From Anodontia alba (lineage: Eukaryota > Mollusca > Bivalvia > Lucinida > Lucinidae): a stretch of 64,000 bases of DNA. Below the pieces are notes generated by a model. It had not been told where the DNA came from, did not search any database, and worked only from the letters and a program-made list of their open reading frames with translations. Position numbers and translations under genes: made by a program. Below, in pieces: positions 54,153 to 64,000 of this stretch. The stretch covers positions 64,626,828 to 64,690,827 of the forward strand of contig OZ024835.1 of NCBI GenBank assembly GCA_964016985.1, in the 5' to 3' direction. Position 1 is the stretch's first letter. Each line of letters opens with the position of its first letter.

Positions 54153-54992
54153 CTACTTAGAGTAAGTCATGCCAAGGTAACTTGGCGGCACGAGCCGAAG
54201 TAGTGGTGGTCCTCCACCATCCCTTAAGGGATCTCGACAGGATTCTTCCAGGACATCGTACCAATACGCCGTGTTCTTCTGTTGTACTCTGTTTGCCTCA
54301 ATCAGCATCTCCATGGTGGTGCGCCAAGTATCATCGTAGAACTTGCTGGTGGGCCCTTCGACGAGTAGCCAGTGCTTGGTCTCTCGCTGATGTACGAAGT
54401 AAGCAGGTAGACCGATATTGGGCTGTCTTGCTGCTTTCACGATGACCTTGTGGGTGGTGGCGTAGATGTCCTGGAGATCTTACTTCTGATGCAGAGGGTA
54501 TTCTTCCTCTATGTCGACATGGAAGTATTCCTTCGGCTGTCTTGTGGTCTTCGGTGACTTGGTCCTTGGCTTCTTTGGAGGCGGCGATTCTGGAGAAGGA
54601 GGCGGTGTTGTTGGTCGCATGATGATCGGTGATGGTGTGATCTCTGCTGTCTGTGGCTTGCGCTGATGTCTGATGGTGGAGGGTGTTGTTGTCTGCAGTG
54701 TCTGGACGGCTGGTGGTGGTGTCTCCTTCTCCATAGTCGGCTGTCGGCGAGCAGGCGTCGTTATGGTCGTCGGAGGTCTTCTAGCTGCTGTGGGCTGGCG
54801 AGGCCACTCGCCAGCAGAGGGTGCAGGCTGCCTCCTGCTTTCAGCCCTCTTCTTGTCGTATCTTGAAGTTGGTTGATTCTTGTGAAAGGTTAGTTCGACG
54901 CGAACTAAATCCTTTCCGTCGGATAATCTCCATAGTGGAGCTCCAACAAAGTTGAATTATTTCAATGCATTCAACAAAACAGACGGAATCAT
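54153..54992 (-). pseudogene. Retroposon ORF with two in-frame TAA codons
   Basis: From ATG at 54992 the frame reads MIPSVLLNALK, TAA, FNFVGAPLWRLSDGKDLVRV ELTFHKN, then a basic, Pro/Thr-rich middle (TMEKETPPPAVQTLQTTTPS.., SPESPPPKKPRTKSPKTTRQ), YPLHQK, TAA, then DLQDIYATTHKVIVKAARQP and KHWLLVEGPTSKFYDDTW, ending SYLGMTYSK TAG. All 280 codons are in one frame. Both internal stops follow Lys codons and are one change from CAA (Gln). I do not recognise the family; a basic, disordered middle suggests a nucleic-acid-binding ORF1-type protein. Confidence 0.55.
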
Positions 54993-55055
54993 GGTTATTC
55001 GTTGGTTAGTTGTTGTCACTTCAAAGGTCGACGGACGAATGGGTGCAGTCAATTT

Positions 55056-55970
<915 letters not shown>

Positions 55971-56079
55971 AAAGCATGTCTGTGCTGAATAAATAAAGAA
56001 AATGAATACACTTGCAGGGGAGGGAACACTTTAAACATTAATTTTGCCTCTCTCCTGAAAAGGATGCCGTGTTTCTTAA

Positions 56080-56198
56080 AGAAGAAAAATAATGTACACT
56101 CCTGTTAACCACAGTTTTACTATATAAAAGTGGGGTTTTAGAGGAGTGGGGGGTGTGGGGGGGGGGGGTAAAAATTATAAAGACATTTTGTCGAGATA
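56080..56198 (+). mobile_element. Family A right-half fragment
   Basis: GAAGAAAAATAATGTACACT CCTGTTAACCACAGTTTTAC TATATAAAAGTGGGG matches the right hairpin of family A. A G-rich run follows, then AAAATTATAAAGACATTTTG TCG. The core and left end are absent. Confidence 0.6.
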
Positions 56199-56445
56199 TC
56201 TTTCCATAAGCTTCCATTATAGCATATGGCTAAATTCTGACTCTCAAAATATTCTTTGGTTTCTAAAGGTTTCAAATTAAATATAAGCTTCAGACTGACA
56301 AAATACATAACAAAAAAGGAATCTGTTCGCATCTTCTGGCACTTTTATACCCTTAAACCACATGCAGCCTCATTTTCATTTGATGGAAAATAAAAGAAAA
56401 GAAAAAGAGGTTAACCAGGTCTGATGTTTCAACACTAGCACACTA

Positions 56446-56525
56446 CCCAGTAAGCACACAACGTTAAAATCACGTCGCATCGACGTTGATACGACGTCAT
56501 TTTGATGTTGTGTGCCTGCTGGGTA
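56446..56525. mobile_element. Family N short inverted repeat
   Basis: CCCAGTAAGCACACAACGTT AAAATCACGTCG pairs with CGACGTCATTTTGATGTTGT GTGCCTGCTGGG. A related sequence is at 57528-57631. Confidence 0.65.
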
Positions 56526-56669
56526 ATATCCTCTGACAAAAATTCAAACAGTCTCATTAGTGTCCACTCAGAGTCAAGCTTTTTATCAAATACAGCCCTT
56601 AGCTTTGTACACGTTTTGCTGGTTCCAGTCCTTACCACCCTAACTGGTACCCGGTACCCTGTTTGCTGC
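56526..56669 (-). CDS. Possible coding exon of unknown protein
   Basis: On the minus strand, GTTTGATTTTCTGCAG precedes an open run QTGYRVPVRVVRTGTSKTCT.. KLDSEWTLMRLFEFLSEDI, which then runs into the family N repeat. The acceptor is good and the frame is open, but no donor is seen before the repeat and no family is recognised. It may be a broken exon or chance. Confidence 0.25.
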
Positions 56670-56699
56670 AGAAAATCAAACAAGTAGAAACAAAACATA

Positions 56700-57226
56700 G
56701 TCTTCCTGGTAGAAAAAAACGGAGCGTCTGTCTAGTAGTGTATCAAGTTATATTGACGTAAACTCTGTCGAAAGACAATAGAGGTCATAGTTTGAATGCT
56801 AGGCATCACGGAAAAAAGACCCCCAAGACACTGGATAAGGAAGTAGTGACACGAAATGACATCAGAAAACAGCGCTTCGAGTATATAGAAGATAAAATGG
56901 CAAGGGGTGCAACAGAAATACACACTGGCTATGGACACTAAAACGTGTATTTTAATTGTTAAAATTTCGAATCGTACAATGAAAGAGACATGTTACAGGT
57001 GTTATCACTTCACTCAGTGAGGCAAGAAATTGTTAACTCCGGTTTGGACATGGATCATTCTTGCTTTGTGACGAAACTGGAAAGAAGAACTCTCCATAAT
57101 ATATTGCAAAGAAAAATATATTTCTCAGCATAACATTATCACAAAAATGATAACACATTTGTATGTCTTCAGGACGAACAAGATTATACCAATAGAAAAC
57201 ACTCAGTCACTCGCAAGGTCCTGAAA
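56700..57226. other. Stretch without a recognised gene
   Basis: Unique-looking AT-rich sequence between the exon candidate and the family I element. No further exon with matching splice signals was found. Confidence 0.45.
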
Positions 57227-57452
57227 GTCCAGGCCCCGAGTATATAAAACTTTGTTCATGCTCAACTCAACTGAGCATGAAATTTGTCCTGCTAATAAAT
57301 CTCAAATTACTAACAATTGCAAATTCTTTCTTGCTAAACATAGTTGAGCATGAAAATTTCTCTGCTAATAAATATTAAAATGCCGACTATTGTTGGCATT
57401 TCCAGAAAATTGAGTTGAGCATGAACAAAGTTTTATAACCTGGAGGCCCAGA
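57227..57452 (+). mobile_element. Family I hairpin MITE, copy 3
   Basis: GTCCAGGCCCCGAGTATATA AAAC to ..AAGTTTTATAACCTGGAGGC CCAGAC, with inner boxes CATGCTCAACTCAACTGAGC and AATATTAAAATGCCGACTAT TGTTGGCATTT. Part of the right stem is lost compared with 21952-22203. Confidence 0.7.
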
Positions 57453-57527
57453 CCCCATTTAGTTACCATAACACCGGTTCCAGCGACGAAACAGAACTTG
57501 CCGGTGAAGATAAAAGCACAGTTCCCA

Positions 57528-57631
57528 GCGGGCACAAATCTATACAAAACGCCTCAATGTCGATTCCACGTCATGTATGAAATTGCATCGACGTTGCGTC
57601 GAAGTTGTATAAACGTCAAGTGCCAGTTGGG
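57528..57631. mobile_element. Family N short inverted repeat, copy 2
   Basis: CCCAGCGGGCACAAATCTAT ACAAAACG pairs with ..CGTCGAAGTTGTATAAACGT CAAGTGCCAGTTGGG, enclosing GACGTTG-type repeats. Confidence 0.55.
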
Positions 57632-58124
57632 TACTATGCTCTTATCTACACCGGATGCGCAGGCTGACCTAGGCTTTGGCTGTCCGCATATGCCCGAAGA
57701 CACGTTTTCGCATGGCGCGGCCCGTATATATGGCTGTTTAAGAAGCGTCGAAGATCTTCGTTATAGAACACCGGCTTGAAAACCTTCTGATACACACGTT
57801 TAGATCGAAAGTCGTTGGATTATTTCGGTCTAAAAATGGTCCGCATTAGATGATATAGGTAAAATTTTCGAGTTTAATCGTAAAATGGTGACGTTTTCCA
57901 TTCTTCGGACGCTGTTGAAGCGATCCAAAATGAACAATTTTTTATCGCGTTACGATGACAAAGCTGTCCGAATTTACTTGACAATCTTTTCCCGGGAATA
58001 ATTTCTTTCATAAACTTTTCTCCGTATCTCCAAAGCTCTACAAAAAAGGGTATTGGGAGAATCGGATGCGGAAATCGCGGGTCGGTAGGAAGCATCATTA
58101 CAGAATTAAATTACCGCATATAAC
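57632..58124. other. Stretch without a recognised gene
   Basis: Somewhat GC-richer (57650-57780), with an open + strand frame ending near 57779 (ADLGFGCPHMPEDTFSHGA..), but the frame begins inside the family N repeat and shows no domain. Confidence 0.4.
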
Positions 58125-58305
58125 GTAAATTTTCGGACAGACAGGCCCAAGAAAACAGTGTAGACCCAGATGAGAACGTGGCGTCTCATCAGGGTCTGCA
58201 GTGTTTGCCACTGATCCAAACATTTTAGACACAACAACGGGTAGTAAATTGTATTTGTTCAAAGTTTAGGGAGTAGAGGTGTCCTAAAACTTAAGACAAA
58301 TACGA
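58125..58305. mobile_element. Family C hairpin MITE
   Basis: TTCGGACAGACAGGCCCAAG AAAACAGTGTAGACCCAGAT GAGAACG / CGTGGCGTCTCATCAGGGTC TGCAGTGTTTGCC, then TTTAGACACAACAACGGGTA GTAAATTGTA, as at 16829-17043. Confidence 0.65.
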
Positions 58306-58323
58306 TAGTGTCATCGAACCGAC

Positions 58324-58602
58324 CATCACGAAAACATGCCTATATAATATTGACCCCCTTAAACCCCACTTTTATATAGTAAAACTGGGGTTTACAGGGG
58401 TATACATTATTTTTGTTATTTCTGCTCAAAAACATAGATTGTGGGTACTCGTTAGAACCGCCTCGACGGGCGGTTCTAACGAGTATCCACAATCTATGTT
58501 TTGAGCAGAAATATGAAAAATATCAGAACTTTTTATGTGAAAAATTGCCATTTTTTGATGGTAAAATTTTCAGTGTATTTGAATAGGCGTGTTTTCGTAA
58601 TG
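58324..58602 (-). mobile_element. Family A hairpin MITE
   Basis: Complete 279-bp copy. The loop is CCGCCTCGACGGGCGG (two bases shorter on one side) and one arm has GAGTATCCAC for GAGTACCCAC. Confidence 0.85.
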
Positions 58603-58810
58603 GCACGAGAATTTTATTTGCAGAGGCTATATAGTGAGTGCCAACAACTCACAACTGTTTTGTTGAGTAATAGGGATATATTTATTATGCTAATGTCACT
58701 CTTACCTAGAGCAATGTAACCATGGGATTTTCACCATATAATAAGGGGAATGAGGACAATTTTGGCAATAAGCCCATTCAGACAGATTTATGCACAGAAC
58801 AAGGTTACTA

Positions 58811-59310
58811 CTGTCCTTTCGACATCTCTCGGAAAGACGTTTTTTGCTTGGCGTTTTATCTTAAATGATTTTTTTTTGCTCTGATAGACCATATCTTAAC
58901 AGAAACCATTTGTCTTTTCTGTTTCTGCGTTTTGTTCGCAAATATATACCCTAAAATTAAATTTATCGCCAGAAATTGGTCTGACCTATGTAATTTCTAT
59001 AGTAAAGTGATTTTTTGGAATTTTTGTCTAAGAAAATATTTTTTACTTTTCTTTGTTGAATTTGAATGATTGATGTTTCACAACATTATTTTGAAAATTT
59101 CAGAAAAATTGAACAAGCAGAACTTGTTGAAAATCTGCTTCCAAGTTACCTACCCTACAAATTTCTGCATAATTTGCATGCATTTTTTCTATGCACAACT
59201 TATTACGACAAATGGTTTTGCATTAAATCATGACAAAAGTTTGCAAATTTACTTCTTTTGTGTAAAGCGCCAAGCAAAAAACGACTTTCTGAAAGATGTC
59301 GAAAGCACAG
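58811..59310. mobile_element. Family D TIR element with TA target site
   Basis: CTGTCCTTTCGACATCTCTC GGAAAGACG.. and ..CGACTTTCTGAAAGATGTCG AAAGCACAG, flanked by TA at 58809-58810 and 59311-59312. Collinear with 12211-12769, but about 60 bp are deleted before the right end. Confidence 0.8.
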
Positions 59311-59342
59311 TAGATGTAACGTACAAATTGAAAACCCTAGTT

Positions 59343-59391
<49 letters not shown>

Positions 59392-59433
59392 TGAACCACC
59401 CACACTCCACTCTAACATTGTAGACCCAACCAT

Positions 59434-59713
59434 CATCACGAAAACATGCCTATATAATTTTGACCCCCACAAACCCCACTTTTATATACGGTAAAACTGG
59501 GGTTTACGGGGGTACATATTATTTTTCTTTTTCCGCTCAAAAACATAGATTGTGGGTACTCGTTAGAACCGCCTCGTCGAGGCGGTTCTAACGAGTATCC
59601 ACAATCTATGTTTTGAGCAGAAATAGGAAAAATATCAGAGTTTTTCATCTGAAAATTTTCAGTTTTTGGAGATGAAATTTTCTATATATTTGAAAAGGCG
59701 TGTTTTCGTAATG
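59434..59713 (-). mobile_element. Family A hairpin MITE
   Basis: Complete 280-bp copy with perfect arms around CCGCCTCGTCGAGGCGG except GAGTATCCAC. A (CA)n microsatellite (59345-59390) lies just upstream. Confidence 0.85.
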
Positions 59714-59945
59714 ACCACTGTTTTCGCTATATATGATGGTGAATTTAGGGCTCATGGGGATACAAATACATTTACTTGTTAACGTAGTATATATGAAGAG
59801 ACACTGAGTAAGTAAAAATGTCTTACTTTCACCGTGGATGACTTCTGTTTCCTTTGGAACAATGTTCACTGAACAGTTGTACGTCATATCAGTAAGTTTC
59901 CGAGAAGTAAAATCAGACAACTCTTAACACATAAAAGGTATTATA

Positions 59946-60140
59946 CATAACTCCAGATAAGAGGAATACACAGAAAATAATATTTTTTTCTATTTCTGGA
60001 CAAAAACATATGATATGAGTACTTATTTGAAGCGCCTCTCTCAGGCGCTTCAAATGAATACCCACAACATAAGTGTTCATTAAAAAATAAGAAAAAAATA
60101 TGTATAGGTTTTGGTCGAAAAAGTATTTTATCTAGGGATC
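59946..60140. mobile_element. Family B hairpin MITE
   Basis: CATAACTCCAGATAAGAGG to ..AAAAAGTATTTTATCTAGGG AT. The core ACTTATTTGAAGCGCCTCTC / GAGAGGCGCTTCAAATGAAT has TTTGAAGC for TTAGAAGC with the matching change on the other arm. Confidence 0.65.
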
Positions 60141-60175
60141 TAATAATAAACAACTGATATAGGGCTGTGCTCTTC

Positions 60176-60243
60176 CATAAATTACAAAAGTTTATTTACA
60201 TACAGATACCATAAATTACAAAAGTTTATTTACATACAGATAC
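60176..60243. repeat. 34-bp tandem duplication
   Basis: CCATAAATTACAAAAGTTTA TTTACATACAGATA occurs twice in a row without change. Confidence 0.9.
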
Positions 60244-60326
60244 CATAGAGAATGCTCAGTATGGTTTGACACTGTATATTTTACTTTTCTTGACCATGGC
60301 TCTAGATAAGATACAATAAGATTGTG

Positions 60327-60551
60327 GAGCGCTGTGGTGCAGTGGTAAAGCATCGGACTCGAGATCGAGAGGTACCGGGTTCGATCCCCACTAACAGCAA
60401 GTGTTGTTTCCTTGAGCAAGAGACTTTATCCACATTGCTTAGTACTGGTTTCTACCCAGGAAAAAAGAGGGCCACATGGAAGATTAGTACTAGATTACTA
60501 AATGTGTTACCCTCTATAAATAAAGTCGATTATTATTATTATTATTATTTA
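60327..60551 (+). mobile_element. tRNA-Ser-like SINE with (ATT)n tail
   Basis: GGAGCGCTGTGGTGCAGTGG TAAAGCATCGGACTCGAGAT is a tRNA-like head (A box TGGTGCAGTGG; B box GGTTCGATCCC). The loop CTCGAGA would give anticodon CGA (Ser). The body (TTGTTTCCTTGAGCAAGAGA, CCTCTATAAATAAAGTCGAT) ends in (TTA)n. A different family from the 2529-type SINE. Confidence 0.75.
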
Positions 60552-60564
60552 ATATATATATATA

Positions 60565-62127
60565 CTACTCAAAGTTTGCTAAGGATAACTTTTTTGACGT
60601 CAGATATTTTGTTCATATTATCATCACCATATATAATCAAATTGCTTCTAAAGGTAAATCGATGTTCGGGCCTCATAAACGTGTAATGCAGTTATTGATT
60701 TGACATGAACATTTTGCACGAGAAGCATGGGAAGAGGCCTACCCGTGAAAATCGTTGATTTATGGCCATTTGCCTTCATGTACATGTGTACCTGAAACAA
60801 GGTTTTGCTTGTGTTATCGTCAAATTTTGATCGAATTTAATGTAAGGTATGGCAGACCGAAAAGTTAGGCGTCGTCTAAGCGAAGAAGAGATGAATAGGG
60901 GCATTGGAATGCTTGAGGCTGGGTTGAAACAGAGGGATGTTGCTCGTGTTCTTGGGGTGTCCCAGAGCGTTGTCTCAAGAATGTGGACTCGATTCCATTT
61001 GACTGGAAACGTAATGCATCAGCACGCCGGAGGTCGTGAACGCTCAACAACTCGAGCTCAAGACCGATTTATCGCTCTACAAGCCCGACGTCACCGGTTC
61101 AACAACGCAACAACGTTACGTAGCGAATTGCAGAACGCTACCGGTGTTCGTTTAAGTACGCAGGTTGCATGAAGCTGGCTTGAGGTCACGACGACCTGCA
61201 ATACGCATCCCATTGACACGACACCATGTTCAGAAGCGTTTAGAATGGGCACGAGATCATGTTACGTGGGACCTTAATCATTGGACCCCCATTCTTTTCA
61301 CTGATGAGTCCAGGTTTTGTGTGGACCACTGACAGGCGGGCTAGGGTCTGGAGGATGCGAAATGAACGTTTTGCTGAAGTTTGTATTGCAGAGCATGATC
61401 GCTATGGCGGGGGTTCAGTTAAGATGTGGGCGGGAATTAGCGCTCAGGGGAAAACGGACCTGCACGTCATCGATAACGGCACACTGACGGCAGAGAGGTA
61501 CGTCAATGAAATTTTGGATGTTCATGTTCGCCCATATGCAGGTGCTATAGGTCCTGATTTCATTCTGATGGATGATAATGCCCGTGCACATAGGGCCCGC
61601 ATCACCATCTGGTACCTTGAGCAAGCTGCAATTGTGCAATTGGATTGGCCAGCGAGATCCCCTGATTTAAATCCCATAGAACATGCATGGGATATGCTGC
61701 AGAAAGCCATTTATTCTCGCCAGGTCCAACCAGCAACTGTCCGGGAGATAAGAGAGGCTCTCATTGAGGAGTGGGCCCAGCTTCCTCAGCATAAGCTCCG
61801 TAGACTTATCGGTAGCATGCGACGGCGATGCCAGGCCGTAATCAATGCCCACGGGCACCATACACGCTATTAACTAAGCTAAAACTCACAGACTAGTGAT
61901 TTTCCTGATTTTCAGATTTCCGCCAGCAATCCTAAAAATGTTGATTTTCGACCCTTACGTTCCATCCGCCGTATTCACGCATCAATGAACACTTACTTGG
62001 CCATTACTTTATTAAAATGAATTCTTAAATGAATAACGCTTCCAAAAATGATCTAATTTCTCATGTCGTTTCAATCTATTAAAAGTAGTAGACATTATAA
62101 AATGTGATCCTTAGCAAACTTTGAGTA

Positions 62128-62128
<1 letters not shown>
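60565..62128 (+). mobile_element. Tc1-like transposon inserted in a (TA)n tract
   Basis: The termini CTACTCAAAGTTTGCTAAGG AT and the inverted ATCCTTAGCAAACTTTGAGT AG match over 22 bases and are flanked by TA on both sides (60563-60564, 62129-62130). Length 1564 bp, typical of Tc1/mariner. TA repeats extend outward on both sides, so the element landed in a TA microsatellite or one grew from the target TA. It encodes a broken DD34E transposase. Confidence 0.9.
60849..61873 (+). pseudogene. Tc1-like DD34E transposase, frameshifted
   Basis: The DNA-cutting and joining enzyme of the surrounding element. The N-terminus from ATG at 60849 (MADRKVRRRLSEEEMNRGIG) holds a paired-like helix-turn-helix with LGVSQSVVSRMWTRF. 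The frame is lost near 61160 (LSTQV|LHEAGLRSRRPAIR), where about a dozen bases seem missing. The middle part (LHEAGL.. to FTDESRFCVD, including the first catalytic Asp) is in a second frame, and a further shift near 61325 leads into TDRRARVW. From there it is open to TAA at 61873: LMDDNARAH (second Asp) and DLNPIEHAWD (Glu), with exactly 34 residues between them. At about 340 residues the length is normal. Two lesions make it non-functional. The upstream and downstream neighbours are unrelated repeats. Confidence 0.9.

Positions 62129-62217
<89 letters not shown>
62129..62217. repeat. (TA)n(TG)n microsatellite abutting the Tc1-like element
   Basis: TA to about 62171, then TG to 62217. Its TA part is continuous with the right target TA of the transposon. 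Confidence 0.9.
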
Positions 62218-62219
<2 letters not shown>

Positions 62220-62239
62220 TTTTTGATTCGTTGAAAATC

Positions 62240-62525
62240 CATTACGAAAACATGCCTATATAATTCTGGTTCCCTTAAACCCCACTTTCATACATTAAAA
62301 CTGGGGTTTACAGGGTTATACATTATTTTTTTCTTATTTCTGCTCAAAAATATAGATTGTGGGTAATCCTTAGAACCGCCTCGACGAGATGGTTCTACCG
62401 AGTACTCAGGTTCTATGTTTTGAGCATAAATATGAAACATATATGAGGTTTTTTTTTATCTGAAAATTTTCAGTTTCTGGTGGTGAAAGGTTCAATACAT
62501 ATTTCAATAGGCGTGTTGATGGAAT
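62240..62525 (-). mobile_element. Family A hairpin MITE, diverged right end
   Basis: The left end CATTACGAAAACATGCC is intact. The right end is altered to GGCGTGTTGATGGAAT. The core arms have several mismatches (GGGTAATCCTTAGAACCGCC / GATGGTTCTACCGAGTACTC). Confidence 0.75.
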
Positions 62526-62744
62526 ATTATCATGTATAGTATCATTTGTTCAGCTTATTCGATATTACCATTCTTACCATTATGATTGTTATTGTGTTGA
62601 ATTTTTTTTAAAACTTGCCGCGTTAATGTACAGCAGGGGTCAATAAAAAAGCATACAAACAAAACACACACACATACACACAAATAGCCAAAGGGTCGTT
62701 TCCTCGCTTTGATTCAGTGTAATTTGCTGCAAAATGATGCAAAT

Positions 62745-62845
62745 GATGTTAATGTCTGATAGACCGCCACTTTGTCTATACGTCGCTGCATGGAATTTAC
62801 GTAACGTTGGATGACATGTGCAGGAATATTATTCCATTCCACCTG
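62745..62845 (-). pseudogene. C-terminal relic of another Tc1-like transposase
   Basis: The minus-strand frame from about 62845 reads VEWNNIPAHVIQRYVNSMQR RIDKVA, which resembles the end of Tc1-type transposases ((E/Q)WN.IP...I..L..SM.RR...V) but differs from the copy at 60849-61873. Nothing else of that element is recognisable. It abuts a family A copy at 62910. Confidence 0.5.
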
Positions 62846-62909
62846 CAAGCCGACACGTTGATCAGCTGATCATGTAAATTGTTAATTGCATGCCTTGACC
62901 TCTCTCTGC

Positions 62910-63149
62910 CATCACGAAAACACGCCTATATAATTTTGACCCCCTTAAACCCCACTTTTGTATAGTAAAACTGGGGTTTACAGGGGTAAACATTATTTTT
63001 CTTATTTCTGCTCAAAACATAAATTGTGGGTATTCGCAATCTATGTTTTGAGCAGAAATATGAAAAATATTTGAATTTTTTGTCTGAAAATTTTCAATTT
63101 TTCGGTAATTAACTTTTCAGTATATTTGAATAGGCAGGTTTTCGTAATG
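62910..63149 (-). mobile_element. Family A MITE with the hairpin core almost completely deleted
   Basis: Both ends are present (CATCACGAAAACACGCC / GGTTTTCGTAATG) and the second hairpin is intact, but the core is only AAACATAAATTGTGGGTATT CGCAATCTATGTTT. The inner 50 bp or so of the palindrome is missing, centred on the symmetry axis. Length 240 bp. Confidence 0.85.
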
Positions 63150-63156
63150 TATTGTT

Positions 63157-63159
<3 letters not shown>

Positions 63160-63206
<47 letters not shown>
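63160..63206. repeat. (TA)n microsatellite with TTAG repeats
   Basis: TA tract followed by TTTAGTTAGTTAGTTAGTT. Confidence 0.9.
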
Positions 63207-63209
<3 letters not shown>

Positions 63210-63539
63210 GTTAGTTAGTTAGTTTTAAGACACTCAGCAAGTTTTTAAAGAGATTTAAAACAACAGAATAATCATATTTATTAGAAAGGTTATTGAATAA
63301 GATAAAATTGATGCTACACATTATAATACTCCATCCTTGGAGTTTCAAAATGAACAAGTAAAGTGTGTACACTTTCTTTTGCGTTTGAGTATACTCGTAT
63401 TTTGTGTACACTTTCTTTCGCGTTTTTATATCTATTTACCACGAATACTCGCACACCTAGCTCTTTACCGTGTACTTCTAATAAAGTTCACAAGTCATAT
63501 GTTGCTACATATGACTAGTACTGTGTCTTAAAGTGCTGA

Positions 63540-63655
63540 ATGAGTGCCAAACAGTATAGAACCTGATCAGACGCTTCATGATGCGGCGTCTGATTTGGGT
63601 CTACACTCTTTGCTTAGACCTGTTTGTCGAAACACTTAGGGTTAGTATGGTAGTT
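63540..63655. mobile_element. Family C hairpin MITE
   Basis: GCCAAACAGTATAGAACCTG ATCAGACGCTTCATG / ATGCGGCGTCTGATTTGGGT CTACACTCTTTGC, then CTGTTTGTCGAAACACTTAG GGTTAGTATGGTA. Confidence 0.6.
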
Positions 63656-63844
63656 TGATCAAATCAAATCCTCATAAAATTTTGACTCCCCTATTAAAGG
63701 GTTCTGCATCCGCCGCCATCTATGTAGGAAGTAAAAACAAGTCATGATAAGTTATAGATAAACCATGGTTATTGTCGAGGTTTTGGGTATACTGTAAATT
63801 ATACTGTGAAAGTGACCTTTCACTGTCTGACCCCAAACGAGGAA

Positions 63845-63878
63845 GTGGGTCAAAATTATATAGGCGTGTTTTCGTGAT
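63845..63878 (+). mobile_element. Family A right-end fragment
   Basis: GTGGGTCAAAATTATATAGG CGTGTTTTCGTGATG is the last 34 bases of family A with nothing of the rest. Confidence 0.7.
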
Positions 63879-64000
63879 GATGCATCTTTTCCTTGAGCTA
63901 CTGGACTGAAACAGGGGAATGTTCCCCTGTTCTTGTTTGCACAACTGGTAATACATATATACATATTGTAAATCGCGATTCTAGGTTACTGGACTCGACA

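Larger units (their letters stand above)
53639..55043 (-). mobile_element. 1.4-kb retroposon with 12-bp target duplication in the minisatellite
   Basis: TGCAGTCAATTT occurs at 53627-53638 and 55044-55055, bracketing 1405 bp of GC-richer sequence unlike its surroundings. On the minus strand it reads: a short leader, a roughly 280-codon ORF (54992 to 54153), a GGGTGTCCTCACCC tandem array, and a 3' region that matches the A-tailed copy at 49895-50103. No reverse transcriptase is present, so it would be non-autonomous, like an ORF1-only LINE derivative or an ORF-carrying SINE. Confidence 0.7.

Noticed and set aside
54666..54876. Plus-strand Cys/Gly-rich frames
   Set aside because: They are antisense shadows of the Pro/Thr-rich minus-strand retroposon ORF.
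61259..61873. Start of the transposase at 61259
   Set aside because: That ATG is in the wrong frame for the first catalytic Asp block (FTDESRF); the real start is at 60849 and the long downstream frame is the 3' part after two frameshifts.

Overview
The window is eukaryotic, AT-rich, intron-bearing and very repeat-dense. It most resembles a bivalve mollusc genome. The reasons are: several tRNA-headed SINEs ending in CAAACAAACAA-type tails; tandem-unit elements of about 150-170 bp that resemble the bivalve 'pearl' type; tails of the form 'GACGGACGGACAAAGCGGCGACTATA'; many hairpin MITEs; and pogo-, Tc1-, Helitron- and Penelope-type relics. The species assignment is inference from style, not from an alignment.

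Convincing host coding sequence is sparse. On the + strand, two phase-0 exons (1666-1767 and 5096-5242) encode the end of a CRAL-TRIO (Sec14-like/TTPA-clavesin-like) lipid-binding protein, separated by a 3.3 kb intron packed with repeats. On the - strand, a clean 114-bp exon (48949-49062) encodes a hydrophobic, Cys-rich membrane segment. It has a possible last coding exon at 48419-48442 and a speculative first exon near 50.7-50.9 kb. A weaker - strand exon candidate lies at about 56.5-56.7 kb.

The rest is mostly mobile DNA. The dominant family, called A here, is a 260-290 bp MITE with 20-bp inverted ends and a long perfect hairpin core. I count about 24 copies or fragments. Two other families, B and H, carry nearly the same central stem inside different termini. 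Other hairpin or TIR families are labelled C (several subtypes), D and K (TA target sites), E, F, I, J (9-10 bp target duplications, Mutator-like), N, O, P and Q. SINEs occur at about 2.5, 4.3, 4.6, 14.7, 16.4, 24.2, 48.6 and 60.3 kb, including a SINE inside a SINE and a SINE inside a MITE. Pearl-like tandem-unit elements lie at 11.3-11.9, 19.5-20.8 and 37.6-38.8 kb.

Decayed element proteins: a + strand relic with EADTR...HAFTGND motifs (32.2-34.5 kb); a - strand Penelope-like RT/GIY-YIG relic bounded by roughly 190-bp inverted repeats (39.36-40.65 kb); a - strand Helitron/PIF1-type N-terminal relic with a cysteine-protease-like domain (45.3-46.6 kb); a 1.4 kb retroposon with a 12-bp target duplication and an ORF with two in-frame TAA codons (53.6-55.0 kb); and a 1.56 kb Tc1-like DD34E transposon with a frameshifted transposase (60.57-62.13 kb). 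A 5S-rRNA-like sequence with duplicated tail units lies at 47.4-47.8 kb.

The most unusual pattern is that family A appears to insert with no target-site duplication, supported by several empty-site comparisons inside this window, while sharing its hairpin core with families that have different ends.
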